A stretch of DNA of 64,000 bases, from assembly GCF_008041935.1 (NCBI RefSeq), contig NZ_VKAC01000006.1, forward strand, positions 295,328 through 359,327, read 5' to 3'. The notes beneath the pieces are model-generated. The model ran no database searches, was not told the origin of the DNA, and saw nothing but the letters and a program-made list of their open reading frames with translations. The position numbers were made by a program, and so were the translations under genes. This DNA comes from Quadrisphaera setariae (GTDB taxonomy: Bacteria; Actinomycetota; Actinomycetes; Actinomycetales; Quadrisphaeraceae). Shown here piece after piece: positions 8,677-17,382 of the stretch (position 1 is the first letter of the stretch; the number at the start of each line of letters is the position of its first letter).

Positions 8677-9678
8677 GTGCGCGTCGTCGTCATCGGAGCC
8701 ACCGGCCACGTCGGCACCTACCTCGTGCCCCGCCTCGTCGCGGCGGGGCACGAGGTGGTGGCCCTCTCGCGGGGCACCCGCGAGCCCTACCGGCCGCACG
8801 AGGCGTGGGCGCGGGTCCAGCGGGTGCAGGTCGACCGGGACGCCGAGGAGGCCGCGGGCAGCTTCGGCGGCCGCATCGCCGACCTGGGCGCCGACGTCGT
8901 CGTCGACATGGTCTGCTTCACCCCCGAGCAGGCGGCGCAGCTGGTCGAGGCGCTGCGCGGACGGGTCGGGCACCTCCTGCACGCGGGCACGATCTGGACC
9001 CACGGCCGCGCTGCCGCGGCGCCCCTGCGCGAGGAGGACCCGCGCGAGCCGTTCGGCGACTACGGCGTGGGCAAGGTCGCCTGCGAGGACCTCCTGCTCG
9101 CGGAGTCACGCCGCGGCGGGGTGCCCACCACCGTCATCCACCCCGGGCACATCAGCGGGCCCGGCTGGCGGGTCATCAACCCCCTGGGCAACACCGACCC
9201 GCGCGTCTGGGCCGCGCTCGCGGCGGGCGAGGAGCTGGCCGTGCCGGACGGCGGGCACCAGCTCATGCACCACGTGCACGCCGACGACGTCGCCCAGGTG
9301 TTCCAGCGGGCCCTCGAGCACCGCTCGACGGCGGTGGGGGAGAGCTTCTTCGCCGTCTCCGACCGCGGCTGGACGGTCCGCGGGCTGGCCAGGGAGGTGG
9401 CGTCCTGGTTCGGCCAGGAAGCCCGGCTGCGCGACGTCACCTGGGAGGAGTTCCGCTCCGGCTACACCGCCCGGCTGGGTGGGGACGAGGGCGCCGAGCA
9501 CGCCGGAGCCTCATGGGAGCACCTCGTGCGCAACCACAGCGCCTCGGTGGAGAAGGGCCGGCGCCTGCTCGGCTACGAGCCCCGCTGGACCAGCCCGCAG
9601 GTGCTGCGGGAGGCACTGGTCTGGCTGAGTTCCCACGGAGAGGTCGACCTCGGTGGCAGGGTGCTGCCGTGCGCGTGA
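8677..9678 (+). CDS. NAD-dependent epimerase/dehydratase family protein
   Basis: This 333-aa extended SDR begins VRVVVIGATGHVGTYLVPRL, with the glycine-rich NAD(P)-binding motif, and has YGVGK as its catalytic Tyr-Lys pair. GTG 8677 follows CAGGGAG and starts the Rossmann strand directly. It sits 29 bases after the polyol SDR, probably in the same operon, so it may act on a sugar lactone or keto-sugar intermediate; that is inference. Its end overlaps the start of the next gene by 10 bases. Confidence 0.78.
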   Translation: MRVVVIGATGHVGTYLVPRLVAAGHEVVALSRGTREPYRPHEAWARVQRVQVDRDAEEAAGSFGGRIADLGADVVVDMVCFTPEQAAQLVEALRGRVGHLLHAGTIWTHGRAAAAPLREEDPREPFGDYGVGKVACEDLLLAESRRGGVPTTVIHPGHISGPGWRVINPLGNTDPRVWAALAAGEELAVPDGGHQLMHHVHADDVAQVFQRALEHRSTAVGESFFAVSDRGWTVRGLAREVASWFGQEARLRDVTWEEFRSGYTARLGGDEGAEHAGASWEHLVRNHSASVEKGRRLLGYEPRWTSPQVLREALVWLSSHGEVDLGGRVLPCA

Positions 9679-10151
9679 GGCTTCCCAAGGACACCAGGGC
9701 ACCGCTGCTGGCGCGCGCCTTCGTGCGCAAGGAGCTCGGAGAGCTGCACTCCGTCGAGGTGCGCGACCGCGTCGAGCTGCTCGCCTCCGAGCTGGTCACC
9801 AACGCCGTGGTCCACGCCGGCTCGCTGGTCACCATGGACGTGGTGTGCGAGGCCTCCGGCGCGGTGCTCGTAGAGGTCGCCGACGGCAGCCCCGTCCACC
9901 CGGTGCTGCGCCAGATCGACCTCCTCGACGAGAGCGGCCGTGGCCTGGAGCTGGTCGACAAGCTCTCCGTGGAGTGGGGCGTGCGCGAGGGCGGCCTGCG
10001 CGAGCTGGAGCCCGCGGTCCCGGCCGGCGGTGCTGACGCCGCAGGTGAGCAGAAGGCCCCGGCCCTGCCGGCGGCGCTCGCGGCGGCCCTGGGCGGACGG
10101 GTGCCGCGCCAGGCCACCGGCAAGGTGGTCTGGTTCCGCGTCAGCAGCTGA
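9669..10151 (+). CDS. Small RsbW-type ATP-binding protein
   Basis: The 160-aa product is little more than an HATPase_c_2 domain. LLASELVTNAVVHAG is the N box, EVADGSPVHP the G1 box and ESGRGLELVDKLS the G2 box. The insert rich in alanine and proline before the last strand (KVVWFRVSS) is typical of Streptomyces-type stand-alone regulatory kinases. Such proteins often control sigma-factor switching. GTG 9669 has GGTGGCAGG about 7 bases upstream and overlaps the epimerase gene; GTG 9675 is an alternative. It shares fold and motifs with the ATPase gene at 1037-1945. Confidence 0.75.
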   Translation: MRVRLPKDTRAPLLARAFVRKELGELHSVEVRDRVELLASELVTNAVVHAGSLVTMDVVCEASGAVLVEVADGSPVHPVLRQIDLLDESGRGLELVDKLSVEWGVREGGLRELEPAVPAGGADAAGEQKAPALPAALAAALGGRVPRQATGKVVWFRVSS

Positions 10152-10164
10152 CGTCCGGCTGGCG

Positions 10165-10848
10165 TCAGGTGAGCGGCGAGCCTTCCAGGCGCGCCAGCAG
10201 GTCGGCCGCGTCGTCGTAGAGCGGGGCGTCCGGGGCCTCACCGCGCAGCAGCTCGTCGCAGAACCCGCCGGAGCGCACGAGCACCACGCCCACCCCGGCG
10301 GCGTGCGCCGAGCGCGCGTCCCACGGGGAGTCGCCCACGGCCACCGCGCGCTGGGCCCCCACCTTCTGCGCTGCCACCGAGAAGAGGTCTCCCGCGGGCT
10401 TGGACGCCTCGACGTCGTCGGCGGTGGTGACGGCGTCGACCACCTCGTCGACCAGGTCCGCTCCGATGATCGCGCAGTGGCGCTCCAGCAGGTCGCCCGG
10501 ACTGGAGGACGCCAGCACCACCGCCAGCCCCCGCTCGTGGCACGCCCGCAGGAGGTCGGCGGCGCCGGGCAGGGCGGGCACCCGGTCCAGCAGCGCCAGG
10601 TACTCGGTCTTCCACGCCTCGCGCACGGCGTCGCCGTGCTCGCGCTCGACGTCGTCGCCGGCGACGGCGGCCACGAGCTGGTCGCCGCCCATCCCCACCG
10701 CGCGGTGCAGGTGCGGTGCTGGGACGACGACGCCGACCCCCTGGAAGGCGCGGGTCCACGCCACGACGTGCTGGTAGTTCGAGTCGACGAGGGTGCCGTC
10801 GACGTCGAAGAGGACCGCGTCCGGAAGGTCGTTCGTCGAGGCATCCAT
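10165..10848 (-). CDS. HAD-superfamily hydrolase (phosphoglycolate phosphatase-like)
   Basis: This 227-aa protein carries FDVDGTLVDSN, with the nucleophilic and acid/base aspartates, near residue 13. LASSSPGDLL supplies the motif II serine region, a lysine lies in EASKPAGD, and VGDSPWDA is motif IV. The helical cap between motifs I and II places it with subfamily I phosphatases and phosphomutases acting on small sugar phosphates. It is convergent with the ATPase gene and divergent from galE across only 38 bases. ATG 10848 is preceded by GAGG. Confidence 0.82.
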   Translation of the reverse strand: MDASTNDLPDAVLFDVDGTLVDSNYQHVVAWTRAFQGVGVVVPAPHLHRAVGMGGDQLVAAVAGDDVEREHGDAVREAWKTEYLALLDRVPALPGAADLLRACHERGLAVVLASSSPGDLLERHCAIIGADLVDEVVDAVTTADDVEASKPAGDLFSVAAQKVGAQRAVAVGDSPWDARSAHAAGVGVVLVRSGGFCDELLRGEAPDAPLYDDAADLLARLEGSPLT

Positions 10849-10872
10849 CGTGGGAGCCTCGCACCCTCCGTG

Positions 10873-10878
10873 TAGCGT
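10873..10878 (+). promoter_or_regulatory. Probable -10 element (TAGCGT) of galE
   Basis: TAGCGT fits the TANNNT -10 consensus and ends 8 bases before the galE GTG. The message would thus start at or within a base or two of the start codon (leaderless). Confidence 0.5.
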
Positions 10879-10886
10879 CGCGAACC

Positions 10887-11921
10887 GTGCGCATCCTGGT
10901 GACGGGCGGAGCGGGGTACATCGGCAGCCACACGGTGGTGTCGCTGCTGGAGGAGGGACACGACGTCGTCGTCCTGGACGACCTGTCCAACGCGAGCGCC
11001 GAGGCGGTGCGGCGGGTCGGTGAGATCGCCGGCCGCGAGGTCGAGCTGCTCGAGGTGGACGTCACCGACGAGGCCGCCGTGCTGGACGCGCTGCAGCGCG
11101 TGCGTCCCGAGGCGGTGGTGCACTTCGCGGCGCTCAAGGCCGTGGGCGAGTCGGTGGCCCAGCCCGAGAGGTACTACCGCACCAACGTCGGCGGCAGCCT
11201 CAACCTCGTCAAGGCGATGGACGCCGTCGACTGCCGCACCCTCGTCTTCTCCTCCTCCGCCACCGTCTACGGCGCGGCCACGCAGATGCCGCTCACCGAG
11301 GACGCGCCGCTCGGCGCCACCAACCCCTACGGGTGGACCAAGTTCATGGTCGAGCAGGTCCTCCGAGACGTCGCCACCAGCGACGACCGCTGGTCGGTGG
11401 CGCTGCTGCGCTACTTCAACCCGGTGGGCGCCCACCCGTCGGGCCGCATCGGGGAGGACCCGCGGGGCATCCCCAACAACCTCGTCCCGTTCATCGCCCA
11501 GGTGGCCGTGGGCCGCCGCGAGCAGCTGACGATCTTCGGGGACGACTTCGACACCCCCGACGGCACCGGCGTTCGCGACTACATCCACGTGGTCGACCTC
11601 GCCGAGGGCCACGTCGCCGCGCTGCGGGCGCTCGCGGGCCTGTCCGGCGGGGGGCGCGGTGCCGGCGCCCGCGCCTGGAACCTCGGCACCGGCCGCGGCT
11701 CCTCCGTGCGCGAGGTGGTGGCGGCCTTCGAGAGGGCGTGCGGGCACGAGGTCCCCGTGCGGGTGGCCGCCCGCCGCCCGGGCGACGTGGCGGTCTCCTT
11801 CGCGGACCCGGCCCGGGCCCGGGCCGACCTCGGCTGGACGGCGCAGCGCGGCCTGGACGAGATGTGCGCTGACACCTGGCGCTGGCAGACCGCCAACCCC
11901 CAGGGCTACGCCAGCGCCTGA
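10887..11921 (+). CDS. galE: UDP-glucose 4-epimerase
   Basis: The 344-aa sequence begins VRILVTGGAGYIGSHTV and carries FSSSATVYG, NPYGWTKFMVE (catalytic Tyr-Lys), LRYFNPVGAHPSG and DGTGVRDYIHVVDLAEGH, the signature series of GalE. It interconverts UDP-glucose and UDP-galactose for the Leloir pathway and for cell-surface glycans. Length and motifs are complete. No Shine-Dalgarno sequence precedes the GTG, in keeping with a leaderless message from the -10 element at 10873. Confidence 0.92.
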   Translation: MRILVTGGAGYIGSHTVVSLLEEGHDVVVLDDLSNASAEAVRRVGEIAGREVELLEVDVTDEAAVLDALQRVRPEAVVHFAALKAVGESVAQPERYYRTNVGGSLNLVKAMDAVDCRTLVFSSSATVYGAATQMPLTEDAPLGATNPYGWTKFMVEQVLRDVATSDDRWSVALLRYFNPVGAHPSGRIGEDPRGIPNNLVPFIAQVAVGRREQLTIFGDDFDTPDGTGVRDYIHVVDLAEGHVAALRALAGLSGGGRGAGARAWNLGTGRGSSVREVVAAFERACGHEVPVRVAARRPGDVAVSFADPARARADLGWTAQRGLDEMCADTWRWQTANPQGYASA

Positions 11922-11931
11922 CGCATGAGCC

Positions 11932-11955
11932 CAGCGTGCTCGATTAGTCACGCTG
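11932..11955. terminator. Short inverted repeat after galE
   Basis: CAGCGTG (11932-11938) and CACGCTG (11949-11955) pair perfectly around a 10-base, unusually AT-rich loop, 10 bases after the galE stop. It may be a weak terminator or a protein-binding site for the signalling gene downstream. The 123-base gap holds no gene. Confidence 0.4.
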
Positions 11956-12044
11956 AGTTATATCGCTGCAGGAGTTCGTCGCCGCTCCGGCGTGTCTCCT
12001 CCGTTTCACGCCGGATCGGTGACGCCCGGTGACACCCTCAGACC

Positions 12045-14078
12045 ATGCTCACGTCGCCGTGGTCACCGAGCGCACAGACGGTGACCCCACCGTCCGCGCG
12101 CCGCGACCGCGCCGCCGCCGCGGGGGTCCGGGCCGCCGTCTGGCAGCTCGACCTCCTCACCGGTGAGCTCACCTGGTCCGAGGGGATGCACCGGATCGCC
12201 GGCAGCGACCCCGCCACCACCGCACCCTCCATGCAGTGGTGGACCTCCCTGGTGGTCCCCGCCGACCGCGCTCGCGTGCGCGCCTGGCTGCTCGTGGTGC
12301 GCGAGGCGCGGCGCGGCGGCGAGGAGCAGTTCGACCTCGTCGGAGCCGACGGCGTCCACCGCCGCGTCCACGCCTGGACCGAGGTGGAGCTCGACGGGCG
12401 CGGCGAGGCCGTCCGGCTGTACGGCTCCGCCGTCGACATCACCGCCGCCGCCCCCCTCGGTCAGCGCGACCCCCTCACCGACCTCGCGACCCGCCCCGCG
12501 CTGCTCGCGCACCTGGAGGCGGACGCCCGCGAGGCGGAGCGCCAGCGCCGCCGCGGTGGTGCGGTGCTCGCCCTGGTCGACCTCGACAGGTTCTCCGTGC
12601 TCGACGACGCGCTCGGCCGCGCCTCCGGCGACCGCGTGCTCGTGGCCTGCGCCGACCGCCTGCGCACCGCCGCCCCGCGGGGCGCTGTGGTGGCCCGGCT
12701 CGACGGCGACGTCTTCGCCGTGGCCGTCAGCGCCGTCAGCGCCGTCACCGGTGCCTGCGCGACGGACGCCGGTGCCCTCGCCGAGCAGCTGGCCGCCGCC
12801 CTGCGCCGTCCCGTCGTCGTCCCCGGCCTGGCCGACCCGCTGTCGCTGACCGCCTCGATCGGGCTGGTCACCACCACCGGTGACGAGGTCGGCGCCGACG
12901 ACGTCGTCCGCCGGGCGGGCCTGGCCCTGCGCCGGGCCAAGCGCGAGGGGCGAGACCGCGCGGTCCAGTACGCCCCGGCGCTGGAGGAGGCCGCGGTCCG
13001 GCGGGTGCGCACCGAGGCGATGCTGCGCTCGGCCCTCGACGCCGGCCGCATGCAGGTGCTCTACCAGCCCGTCATCGACCTGGCCAGCGGCGAGGTGGTC
13101 GGCGTGGAGGCGCTGGCCCGGGTCCTGGACCCCGAGCAGGGTCCCCTCTCGCCCCTCGTCTTCATCGAGGTGGCCGAGGAGACCGGCCTGGTGACCCGCA
13201 TGGACGAGTGGGTGCTCGGCCGGGCCAGCGGCCTGGCGCAGCGCTGGAGCCCTCCGGCCTCCGGGGCCCCGACCGCCATCGCCCTGCCCGAGACCGACCG
13301 CGTGGCCGTCCAGGGTCCGCGCCACGCGGTGCCCACCGTGGCGGTCAACATGTCCTCGCGGACCCTGTCACGGCCCGACCTCGCGCTGCTCGTGCGCGGT
13401 GCCCTCCAGAGGTCGGGATCCGATCCCGCCCGCCTCCTCGTGGAGATCACCGAGCACTCCCTGCTCGACCAGGGCGAGCACGCCCGCCGCACCCTCGACG
13501 GGCTCACCGACCTCGGCGTGGGCGTGGGCATCGACGACTTCGGCACCGGCTGGTCGGCCCTCAGCTACCTGTCCGCGCTCGAGCTGGCGTTCATGAAGGT
13601 GGACCGGGCCTTCGTCGCGCGCCTGGGCACGGACACCTCCGCCACCGCCGTGGTGCAGGCGGTCATCGACCTCGCCCACGCCCACCACCTCACCGTCATC
13701 GCCGAGGGCATCGAGACCGAGCAGCAGGCCCGCATGCTCGTCGAGATGGGCTGCGACCACGGCCAGGGCTACTGGTTCGGGCGCCCCACCCCCGAGCCCG
13801 ACCTCGACGCCGTGGTCAGCTCGTGGCACGAGCGGGCCCGCACCGCCCGCTTCGGCGCCTGGGCCGCCGCTGCCGCACCGGTCCCCGCCCAGCCCCTCGC
13901 GCCCGTCCCCGCGCCGTCGCTCGCCCCGTCCCCGGGGCGACCGGTGGTGCCCGTGCCGTCGGCGTCACCCGTGCCGTCGGCGTCGCAGGTGCCGCCAGCG
14001 GCGGCAGCGGCTGCGCCGTCGGCCACCGGCACCTCGGCGCGCTCGCTGCGCCAGAGAGCCCTCAGCCTGCGCCCCTGA
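12045..14078 (+). CDS. PAS-GGDEF-EAL cyclic-di-GMP phosphodiesterase
   Basis: The 677-aa protein has a PAS-like sensor (about residues 20-130) and a GGDEF domain whose active-site loop reads RLDGDVF instead of GGDEF. An EAL domain with EALARV, FMKVDRAFV, DDFGTGWSALSYL, AEGIET and GQGYWFGRP follows. The degenerate GGDEF should not make c-di-GMP but may bind GTP and tune the EAL domain. The EAL domain keeps its metal and catalytic residues, so hydrolysis of c-di-GMP is expected. There is no membrane segment. The last 75 residues are proline, alanine and serine-rich low-complexity. The 3' end overlaps the convergent PHP gene by 17 bases. Confidence 0.88.
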   Translation: MLTSPWSPSAQTVTPPSARRDRAAAAGVRAAVWQLDLLTGELTWSEGMHRIAGSDPATTAPSMQWWTSLVVPADRARVRAWLLVVREARRGGEEQFDLVGADGVHRRVHAWTEVELDGRGEAVRLYGSAVDITAAAPLGQRDPLTDLATRPALLAHLEADAREAERQRRRGGAVLALVDLDRFSVLDDALGRASGDRVLVACADRLRTAAPRGAVVARLDGDVFAVAVSAVSAVTGACATDAGALAEQLAAALRRPVVVPGLADPLSLTASIGLVTTTGDEVGADDVVRRAGLALRRAKREGRDRAVQYAPALEEAAVRRVRTEAMLRSALDAGRMQVLYQPVIDLASGEVVGVEALARVLDPEQGPLSPLVFIEVAEETGLVTRMDEWVLGRASGLAQRWSPPASGAPTAIALPETDRVAVQGPRHAVPTVAVNMSSRTLSRPDLALLVRGALQRSGSDPARLLVEITEHSLLDQGEHARRTLDGLTDLGVGVGIDDFGTGWSALSYLSALELAFMKVDRAFVARLGTDTSATAVVQAVIDLAHAHHLTVIAEGIETEQQARMLVEMGCDHGQGYWFGRPTPEPDLDAVVSSWHERARTARFGAWAAAAAPVPAQPLAPVPAPSLAPSPGRPVVPVPSASPVPSASQVPPAAAAAAPSATGTSARSLRQRALSLRP

Positions 14079-15117
14079 GCCACCCGAGCAGCCGCTCCAC
14101 GGGCCACGTCGTCACCACCCGGTCCGGGTCCACCCCGGCGGCCGCGGCCCGCGCCACCCCGAACGGCCGCCAGTCCAGCTGCCCGGGGGCGTGCGCGTCG
14201 GTGTCGATGCTCACCAGGCAGCCCGCCTCCAGCGCCTGGCGCAGCAGGCGCATCGGCGGGTCGAGCCGCTCCGGCCGGGAGTTCACCTCCACCGCCACGC
14301 CCCGCTCGGCGCAGCGCGCGAAGACCGCGGCGGCGTCGAAGGGCGCCTCGGGCCGCTTCGCCGGCCGGTGCACGTCGGCGCCGGGGCTCACCAGCCGGCC
14401 CGTGCAGTGCCCCAGCACCCGCACCCGCGGGTGCTCCAGGGCGCCCAGCATCCGGGCGGTCATCTCCTCGCTGCTGCTGCGCCCCCCGAGGCGGCTGTGC
14501 ACCGAGGCGACGACGACGTCGACGCGCTCCAGCAGCTCGTCCGGGCAGTCCAGCCCGCCCGCCTCGGTGATGTCCACCTCGATGCCCGACAGCAGCCGGA
14601 ACGGCGCCAGCTGTCCCGCCACCGACGCCACGAGGTCCAGCTGGCGCTCCAGCCGCTGCGGCGACAGTCCGTTCGCCACCCGCAGCCCTCCGGAGTGGTC
14701 GGTGAGGGCCAGGTACTCGTGCCCCAGCTCCACGGCCGTCGCCGCCACCTCGTGCGGAGGCGACCCGCCGTCGCTCCAGTCGCTGTGCACGTGCAGGTCT
14801 CCCCGCAGGGCGGCCAGCAGCGCCTCGCCGTCGTCGTCCAGGGGCGCCAGGGGCCCGGACTCCTCCCGGCGCCGCTCCAGCTCCGCCAGGTAGTCCGGCT
14901 GCTGCCCCCGGGAGGCCTGAGCGGCCACCGCGGCGGTCTTCGGCCCGACGCCCCTCAGCTCCGTGAGCGTGCCGTCGGCGAGCCGCTGGGACAGCTCCTC
15001 CGCCGGCAGGGCCGCCAGCACCGCGGCCGCCGTGCGGAACGCCTTCACCCGCGGCGTGGCGGCCTGCTCCCGCTCGAGGAGGAAGGCCGTGCGGCGCAGC
15101 GCGTCCACCGGGTGCAC
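14062..15117 (-). CDS. PHP-domain metal-dependent phosphoesterase with N-terminal helix-hairpin-helix
   Basis: The 351-aa product starts with a PolX-like helical region containing a helix-hairpin-helix (LTELRGVGPKTAAVAAQA). A PHP domain follows: GDLHVHSDWSDG, ALTDHSG, GIEVDI, VVASVHS, GHCTGR, EVNSRPERL and SIDTDAHAPGQL. The metal ligands of the PHP fold are present. The arrangement looks like the C-terminal part of a bacterial family X DNA polymerase without the polymerase, which suggests a DNA-related nuclease or phosphatase. That function is inferred. GTG 15117 has GGTGGGA 8 bases upstream. Confidence 0.8.
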   Translation of the reverse strand: MHPVDALRRTAFLLEREQAATPRVKAFRTAAAVLAALPAEELSQRLADGTLTELRGVGPKTAAVAAQASRGQQPDYLAELERRREESGPLAPLDDDGEALLAALRGDLHVHSDWSDGGSPPHEVAATAVELGHEYLALTDHSGGLRVANGLSPQRLERQLDLVASVAGQLAPFRLLSGIEVDITEAGGLDCPDELLERVDVVVASVHSRLGGRSSSEEMTARMLGALEHPRVRVLGHCTGRLVSPGADVHRPAKRPEAPFDAAAVFARCAERGVAVEVNSRPERLDPPMRLLRQALEAGCLVSIDTDAHAPGQLDWRPFGVARAAAAGVDPDRVVTTWPVERLLGWLRGAG

Positions 15118-15228
15118 CGCCCCATCCCACCAGCGATCGCGCCGGGGCGCCGCCCGCGGGCGACGGCCCGAGGTCCGGAAGGGGGTTGCTCTGAGCGCCC
15201 GGGACCCGTGATGCTCGGGGGCAGCGCG

Positions 15229-15345
15229 TACGATCTTCCTCGACCCCCGTGCGAGGGACTCCGGGTGAGCGCAGCTCACCGGCGCCCCCCGGGAGGACCC
15301 TGGACCCGTCGTCCGGGCGGCGGGACCCCCCCTCTCGCCGCCCGG
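15229..15345 (+). ncRNA. Candidate small RNA with two C-rich hairpins
   Basis: In the 308-base gap before the 83-aa gene, a -10-like TACGAT (15229-15234) is followed by two structured segments. The first holds the inverted repeat GGTGAGC/GCTCACC (15264-15280) and a run of six C. The second is a 10-bp stem CCGGGCGGCG/CGCCGCCCGG (15313-15322 and 15336-15345) whose loop contains seven C. Two adjacent hairpins with C-runs recall the actinobacterial 6C RNA, but I cannot align it from memory and its usual gene neighbours are absent. Confidence 0.3.
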
Positions 15346-15413
15346 GCGGCGGCCGGAGGCCCTCCTGAGGCCCCTGCGCTGGGGTTTCCGCTGATGATCA
15401 GCGGTGGCGCCGC

Positions 15414-15419
15414 TACCGT
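15414..15419 (+). promoter_or_regulatory. -10 element (TACCGT) of a leaderless gene
   Basis: TACCGT lies exactly 6 bases before the ATG at 15426, so the transcript is expected to start at or beside the start codon. The same spacing recurs before several genes here. Confidence 0.6.
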
Positions 15420-15425
15420 TCAGGG

Positions 15426-15677
15426 ATGGAGCGCAGCCGGCGCCTCGACGACGACGCCCTCGCCGAGGAGATCGAGCTGTACGGGGACCTCGTCGTCGCC
15501 GCCTCGGAGGCGGGTGACGTCCTCCCGCAGGCCGAGATCGACCGCCTCCTGGGCGTCGAGGTGACCGCCGACCCCCCGCAGGGCTCCGGCGGCGGCTCCG
15601 CTGCGCCCGACCAGGTGATCGACGGGTCCCGCGACGGGGCCGGACGAGGGGCGGTCGCGCAGCCCCCCGGGGCCTGA
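15426..15677 (+). CDS. Small conserved actinobacterial protein, unknown function
   Basis: The 83-aa product has an acidic helical N-terminal half ending in DVLPQAEIDRLLGV, a short segment I associate with small conserved actinobacterial proteins, and a disordered glycine/alanine-rich tail. No catalytic motif or membrane segment is visible. A leaderless -10 element six bases before the ATG supports that it is a real gene. It precedes the DUF47-Pit phosphate genes by 64 bases and may or may not belong to their unit. Confidence 0.6.
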   Translation: MERSRRLDDDALAEEIELYGDLVVAASEAGDVLPQAEIDRLLGVEVTADPPQGSGGGSAAPDQVIDGSRDGAGRGAVAQPPGA

Positions 15678-15741
15678 CGCCCGCTGCCTTAACCTGGCAC
15701 TCCCGGCACGGCCGGACCCGACCGTCCCTGGAGCACCACCC

Positions 15742-16368
15742 ATGCGCCTGCTGCCGCGCGACAGCGCGATCTTCGACGACGTCACGGCGCTGGCGGAGCA
15801 CGTGGTCGTCGGGGCGGACGTCCTGGTGCGGATGCTCGGCGAGGACGGCGCGGACCGCTCCGACCTCGCCGACCGCCTCGTCGCCGTGGAGCGGGCCGCC
15901 GACGACGCCACCCGCCTCGTGGTCCGTCGCGTCACGTCGAGCTTCGTCACCCCCTACGACCGCCGCGACCTCGTCGCCCTCGCGCACGGCCTCGACGACT
16001 GCGTCGACGCCCTCGCCGAGGTCGCCGCCGTCGTCATGGCCACCGGGGTGGGGGAGCTGCCCGCCGCCGTGGTCGAGCAGGTGGCCCTCGTCCAGCGGCA
16101 GGCCGAGGTCACCGCCCCCGCCATGGCCCGGCTGCGCTCCGTGCGCGACCTGGTCGACTACTGGGTGGAGGTGCGCCGCCTCGAGCACGAGGTGGGCCGG
16201 ACCCACCTGGCCGTCCTGGCGCAGGTGCACCGCGGCGGGCTCCGCGCGACCGCGGACGTGCTCGACGCCGTCGCCGCCACGGAGGTCGCCTCCCGCCTGG
16301 CCGCCGTGGCCCGCGCCTTCGAGCAGGTCTCGCGCACCGTCGAGACCATCGCCGTCCAGGAGGCCTGA
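15742..16368 (+). CDS. DUF47 (PhoU-like) accessory protein of a Pit transporter
   Basis: The 208-aa all-helical protein (MRLLPRDSAIFDDV..., with repeated acidic/helical pairs such as ERAADDATRLV and RRLEHEVGRTHL) belongs to the DUF47/TIGR00153 family, which has a PhoU-like fold. These proteins are encoded next to Pit phosphate transporters and are thought to regulate them. Only 4 bases separate its stop from the Pit gene, so they form an operon. GGAG lies 9 bases before the ATG. Confidence 0.85.
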   Translation: MRLLPRDSAIFDDVTALAEHVVVGADVLVRMLGEDGADRSDLADRLVAVERAADDATRLVVRRVTSSFVTPYDRRDLVALAHGLDDCVDALAEVAAVVMATGVGELPAAVVEQVALVQRQAEVTAPAMARLRSVRDLVDYWVEVRRLEHEVGRTHLAVLAQVHRGGLRATADVLDAVAATEVASRLAAVARAFEQVSRTVETIAVQEA

Positions 16369-16372
16369 GCCG

Positions 16373-17380
16373 GTGGACCCCGCCACCGGGACGGTCCTCG
16401 CCGTCGTGGTCGTCGCAGCGCTCGTCTTCGCCGTCGTGAACGGCGCCCACGACGCCAGCGACGTCATCGCCACCCCGGTGGTCACCGGCGCCCTGACGCC
16501 GCTGGCGGCCCTCGTGATCGCGGCCGTGCTCAACGGGCTAGGGGGCATGCTGGGCAGCCGGCTCGCCGAGACGGTGGCCTACGGCGTGCTGACCCCCCTC
16601 GACGGCGCGGCCGGGCTGGTCCTCGTGCTCGCAGCACTGGTGGGGGCCACGGCCTGGAACCTCCTCACCTGGTGGCGCGGGATCCCCAGCAGCTCCACGC
16701 ACGCCCTCGTGGGCGGTCTGGTCGGCGCCGGGGCCGTGGTCGGGGCCAGCGTCGACTGGCCCAGCGCCGCCCTCCAGGTGGCGCTGCCGCTGCTCGTCTC
16801 CCCGCTGCTGGGGTTCCTCGTGGCCGGGCTGGTGGCCCTGGGCATCGCCTGGTGCCTGAGGCACGCCGCGCCCGGGCGCGCGCACCGCCTGTTCCGGTTC
16901 GCCCAGGTGGTCTCCAGCAGCGGCGTGGCGGTGGGCCACGGCCTGCAGGACGCGCAGAAGACCATGGGACTGGTGCTGCTGGCCCTCGTGGCCGCCGGGG
17001 CCCTCCCCCACGGCGCCGAGGTCCCCTGGTGGGTCGCCGTGTCCGCGTCGGGCGCTCTCGCCGTCGGCACCCTCGCGGGCGGCTGGCGCATCGTGAGGAC
17101 GCTCGGGAGCCGCATCACCACCCTCGACCCGCCGGCCGGGTTCGCCGTCGAGGCCACCACCACGGGGGTGCTCGCGCTGTCCGCGGCGGGCCTCGGCGTG
17201 CCCGTCTCCACCACGCACACCGTCACCGCGGCCATCGCGGGCGCGGGCGCGGTGCGCCGACCGTCGGCCGTGCGCTGGCGCGTGCTGCGCCGCATCGCCT
17301 GGTTCTGGGTGGTCACCGCCCCGGCGTCCGCCGCGGCCGGAGCCCTCTGCGCTGCGGCGCTGCTGCCCCTGCTCAGCTGA
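16373..17380 (+). CDS. Inorganic phosphate transporter, Pit family
   Basis: The 335-aa membrane protein has the two Pit signature repeats, VVNGAHDASDVIATPVVTGALTP near the N-terminus and GHGLQDAQKTMGLVLLALV in the middle. PSSSTHALVGG and PVSTTHTVTAAIAGAG are the repeated loop motifs. It should take up metal-phosphate complexes or phosphate driven by the proton gradient. The GTG start follows AGGAGG located at the end of the DUF47 gene. It is shorter than the second Pit protein at 23071 and differs from it in sequence and partners. Confidence 0.88.
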   Translation: MDPATGTVLAVVVVAALVFAVVNGAHDASDVIATPVVTGALTPLAALVIAAVLNGLGGMLGSRLAETVAYGVLTPLDGAAGLVLVLAALVGATAWNLLTWWRGIPSSSTHALVGGLVGAGAVVGASVDWPSAALQVALPLLVSPLLGFLVAGLVALGIAWCLRHAAPGRAHRLFRFAQVVSSSGVAVGHGLQDAQKTMGLVLLALVAAGALPHGAEVPWWVAVSASGALAVGTLAGGWRIVRTLGSRITTLDPPAGFAVEATTTGVLALSAAGLGVPVSTTHTVTAAIAGAGAVRRPSAVRWRVLRRIAWFWVVTAPASAAAGALCAAALLPLLS

Positions 17381-17382
17381 GA

